Shown: in pieces, positions 24,032 through 24,558 of the stretch
Position numbering within the stretch: position 1 is the stretch's first letter
Layout: each line of letters opens with the position of its first letter
Assembly (NCBI GenBank): GCA_024402455.1
Contig: JAKSTS010000020.1
Location: 1-24,558, forward strand
Source of the DNA: Treponemataceae bacterium
GTDB lineage: Bacteria; Spirochaetota; Spirochaetia; Treponematales; Treponemataceae
Direction of reading: 5' to 3'
DNA length: 24,558 bases
Notes under the pieces: generated by a model
Told to the model about the DNA's origin: nothing
Seen by the model: only the letters and a program-made list of their open reading frames with translations
Databases searched by the model: none
Translations under genes and position numbers: made by a program

Positions 24032-24496
24032 TTACAAGCAAAAATCTAGCTCTGGTTGGCTTTCATAAATCTTTTTATATTCCGACTTGTCTTTTCCCTG
24101 ATTCTGTATATATCTCGTTATCGTATCTTTGCTTGCATATAAATCGACCGTATTTGCGTAGAATCCGCTTGTCCATAATGCTCCGCCCCATAAGATTTCC
24201 CGCTTTATGCTTGGAAAGCTCTTGAATATCTCTTTCGCCGTTATACTTTTTACGGTCATCACTATTTTGCTTACTGCCATCGTCGGTACACTTTGTACCA
24301 GAAAATGCACGTTGTCTTCTTCCATTCCTATTTCCACGAAATGCATCTCATAACAGCTTTCTATTTCTGTACAAATCCCTTTCAGCCTTTCGCTTACTTC
24401 TTCAGTAAATACTTTCCGCCGGTACTTCGCAGGAAACACCAAATGATACAGTAGCATTGTCTTGTTGTGACTTTTGTATATATGCTCATCACTCAT
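24032..24496 (-). CDS. tnpA: IS200/IS605-family transposase TnpA (HUH motif altered)
   Basis: TnpA is a Y1 HUH single-strand transposase that cuts and joins the hairpin ends of the element. From the ATG giving MSDEHIYKSHNKTMLLYHLV there are 154 residues, normal for the family. Typical landmarks are YHLVFPAKYRRKVF, the FLVQSVP strand, LWGGALWTSGFYANTV and the catalytic Tyr129 in RYIQNQG. The metal-binding motif, normally DHVH, reads DNVH, so the first His is Asn62; His64 remains. This may cripple cleavage. A GGAG lies very close to the ATG; an upstream GTG reading (24511) has no ribosome site. Confidence 0.88.
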   Translation of the reverse strand: MSDEHIYKSHNKTMLLYHLVFPAKYRRKVFTEEVSERLKGICTEIESCYEMHFVEIGMEEDNVHFLVQSVPTMAVSKIVMTVKSITAKEIFKSFPSIKREILWGGALWTSGFYANTVDLYASKDTITRYIQNQGKDKSEYKKIYESQPELDFCL

Positions 24497-24516
24497 GTCT
24501 CCAGTATACACGATTT

Positions 24517-24534
24517 CGACGCAGAGCGTCGGGG
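24517..24534. repeat. IS end hairpin (5' side of tnpA)
   Basis: CGACGC, loop AGA, GCGTCG and then GGG: a 6-base stem that repeats the core of the hairpin at 23993-24013. The three bases 5' of the stem are TTT here rather than CCC, so the left stem is shorter. It lies about 20 bases upstream of the tnpA start. Confidence 0.8.
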
Positions 24535-24558
24535 AATTAAACCCTCTTTAGATTAAAA

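Larger units (their letters stand above)
23990..24540 (-). mobile_element. IS200/IS605-family insertion sequence (tnpA only)
   Basis: The unit holds one transposase gene and nearly identical hairpins at both ends: CCCCGACGC-AGA-GCGTCGGGG at 23993-24013 and CGACGC-AGA-GCGTCG followed by GGG at 24517-24534. IS200-type elements are recognised by such subterminal hairpins and have no terminal inverted repeats or target duplication. Exact ends cannot be set without an empty site; the limits given are approximate, and the right end may extend a few bases further. No tnpB is present. It interrupts or abuts the membrane-protein gene on its left. Confidence 0.8.

Noticed and set aside
1..24558. CRISPR arrays, tRNA or rRNA genes
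   Set aside because: No regularly spaced direct repeats and no tRNA-like or rRNA-like segments were seen on either strand by reading; a covariance-model scan was not possible here.

Overview
The window looks like a piece of a spirochaete chromosome, most likely a Treponema or close relative. This rests on overall gene content and protein character (flagellar chaperones fliS/flgN, a gatCAB operon, rodZ-rimO, a LolA-type carrier) and on core genes of roughly 38-40% G+C by hand count of sampled lines. The species cannot be fixed from the sequence alone.

Layout. Positions 1-2355 hold the gatC-gatA-gatB operon (minus strand, gatB running off the left edge), which makes the amidotransferase that converts Glu-tRNA(Gln) to Gln-tRNA(Gln). 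A Fic-domain protein with a C-terminal winged helix follows (2386-3408). From about 3540 to 7830 lies a patchwork accessory region: a G+C-rich FAD oxidoreductase that has lost its N-terminus, an A+T-rich stretch with two small minus-strand genes (one secreted) facing an XRE-type regulator, a 214-residue protein of unknown function embedded in a decaying minus-strand gene row, and a G+C-rich C-terminal fragment that resembles a condensation-domain acyltransferase. This region reads as a mosaic of foreign and eroding DNA.

Positions 7976-14192 are housekeeping genes on the minus strand: lolA, then a tightly packed rodZ-rimO-receiver-uvrD/pcrA cluster with overlapping ends. Positions 14494-18257 are a plus-strand hexuronate operon, uxuB-uxuA-gntR (fructuronate reductase, mannonate dehydratase, FCD-type GntR regulator). 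It is preceded by a sigma-70-like promoter sitting on a nested inverted-repeat operator. ftsH and a DUF362 two-cluster ferredoxin-like protein follow on the minus strand, each bordered by hairpin terminators or promoters.

Positions 21987-23274 form a flagellar transcription unit: a near-consensus sigma-28 promoter, fliS, an intercistronic stem, flgN, and a strong terminator. The right end holds a polytopic membrane protein whose 5' part is cut by an IS200-type element. The element's two ends carry the same CG-rich hairpin, and its transposase has Asn in place of the first His of the HUH motif.

How the genes work together: the uxu genes make D-mannonate and 2-keto-3-deoxygluconate from fructuronate under an operon-encoded repressor. 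FliS and FlgN are export chaperones for late flagellar substrates, driven by the late-class sigma factor. No convincing new multi-gene system was found. The best candidates for a closer look are the XRE/palindrome/secreted-protein module near 4868-6100, the nested uxu operator, and the decayed gene row at 6121-7296.
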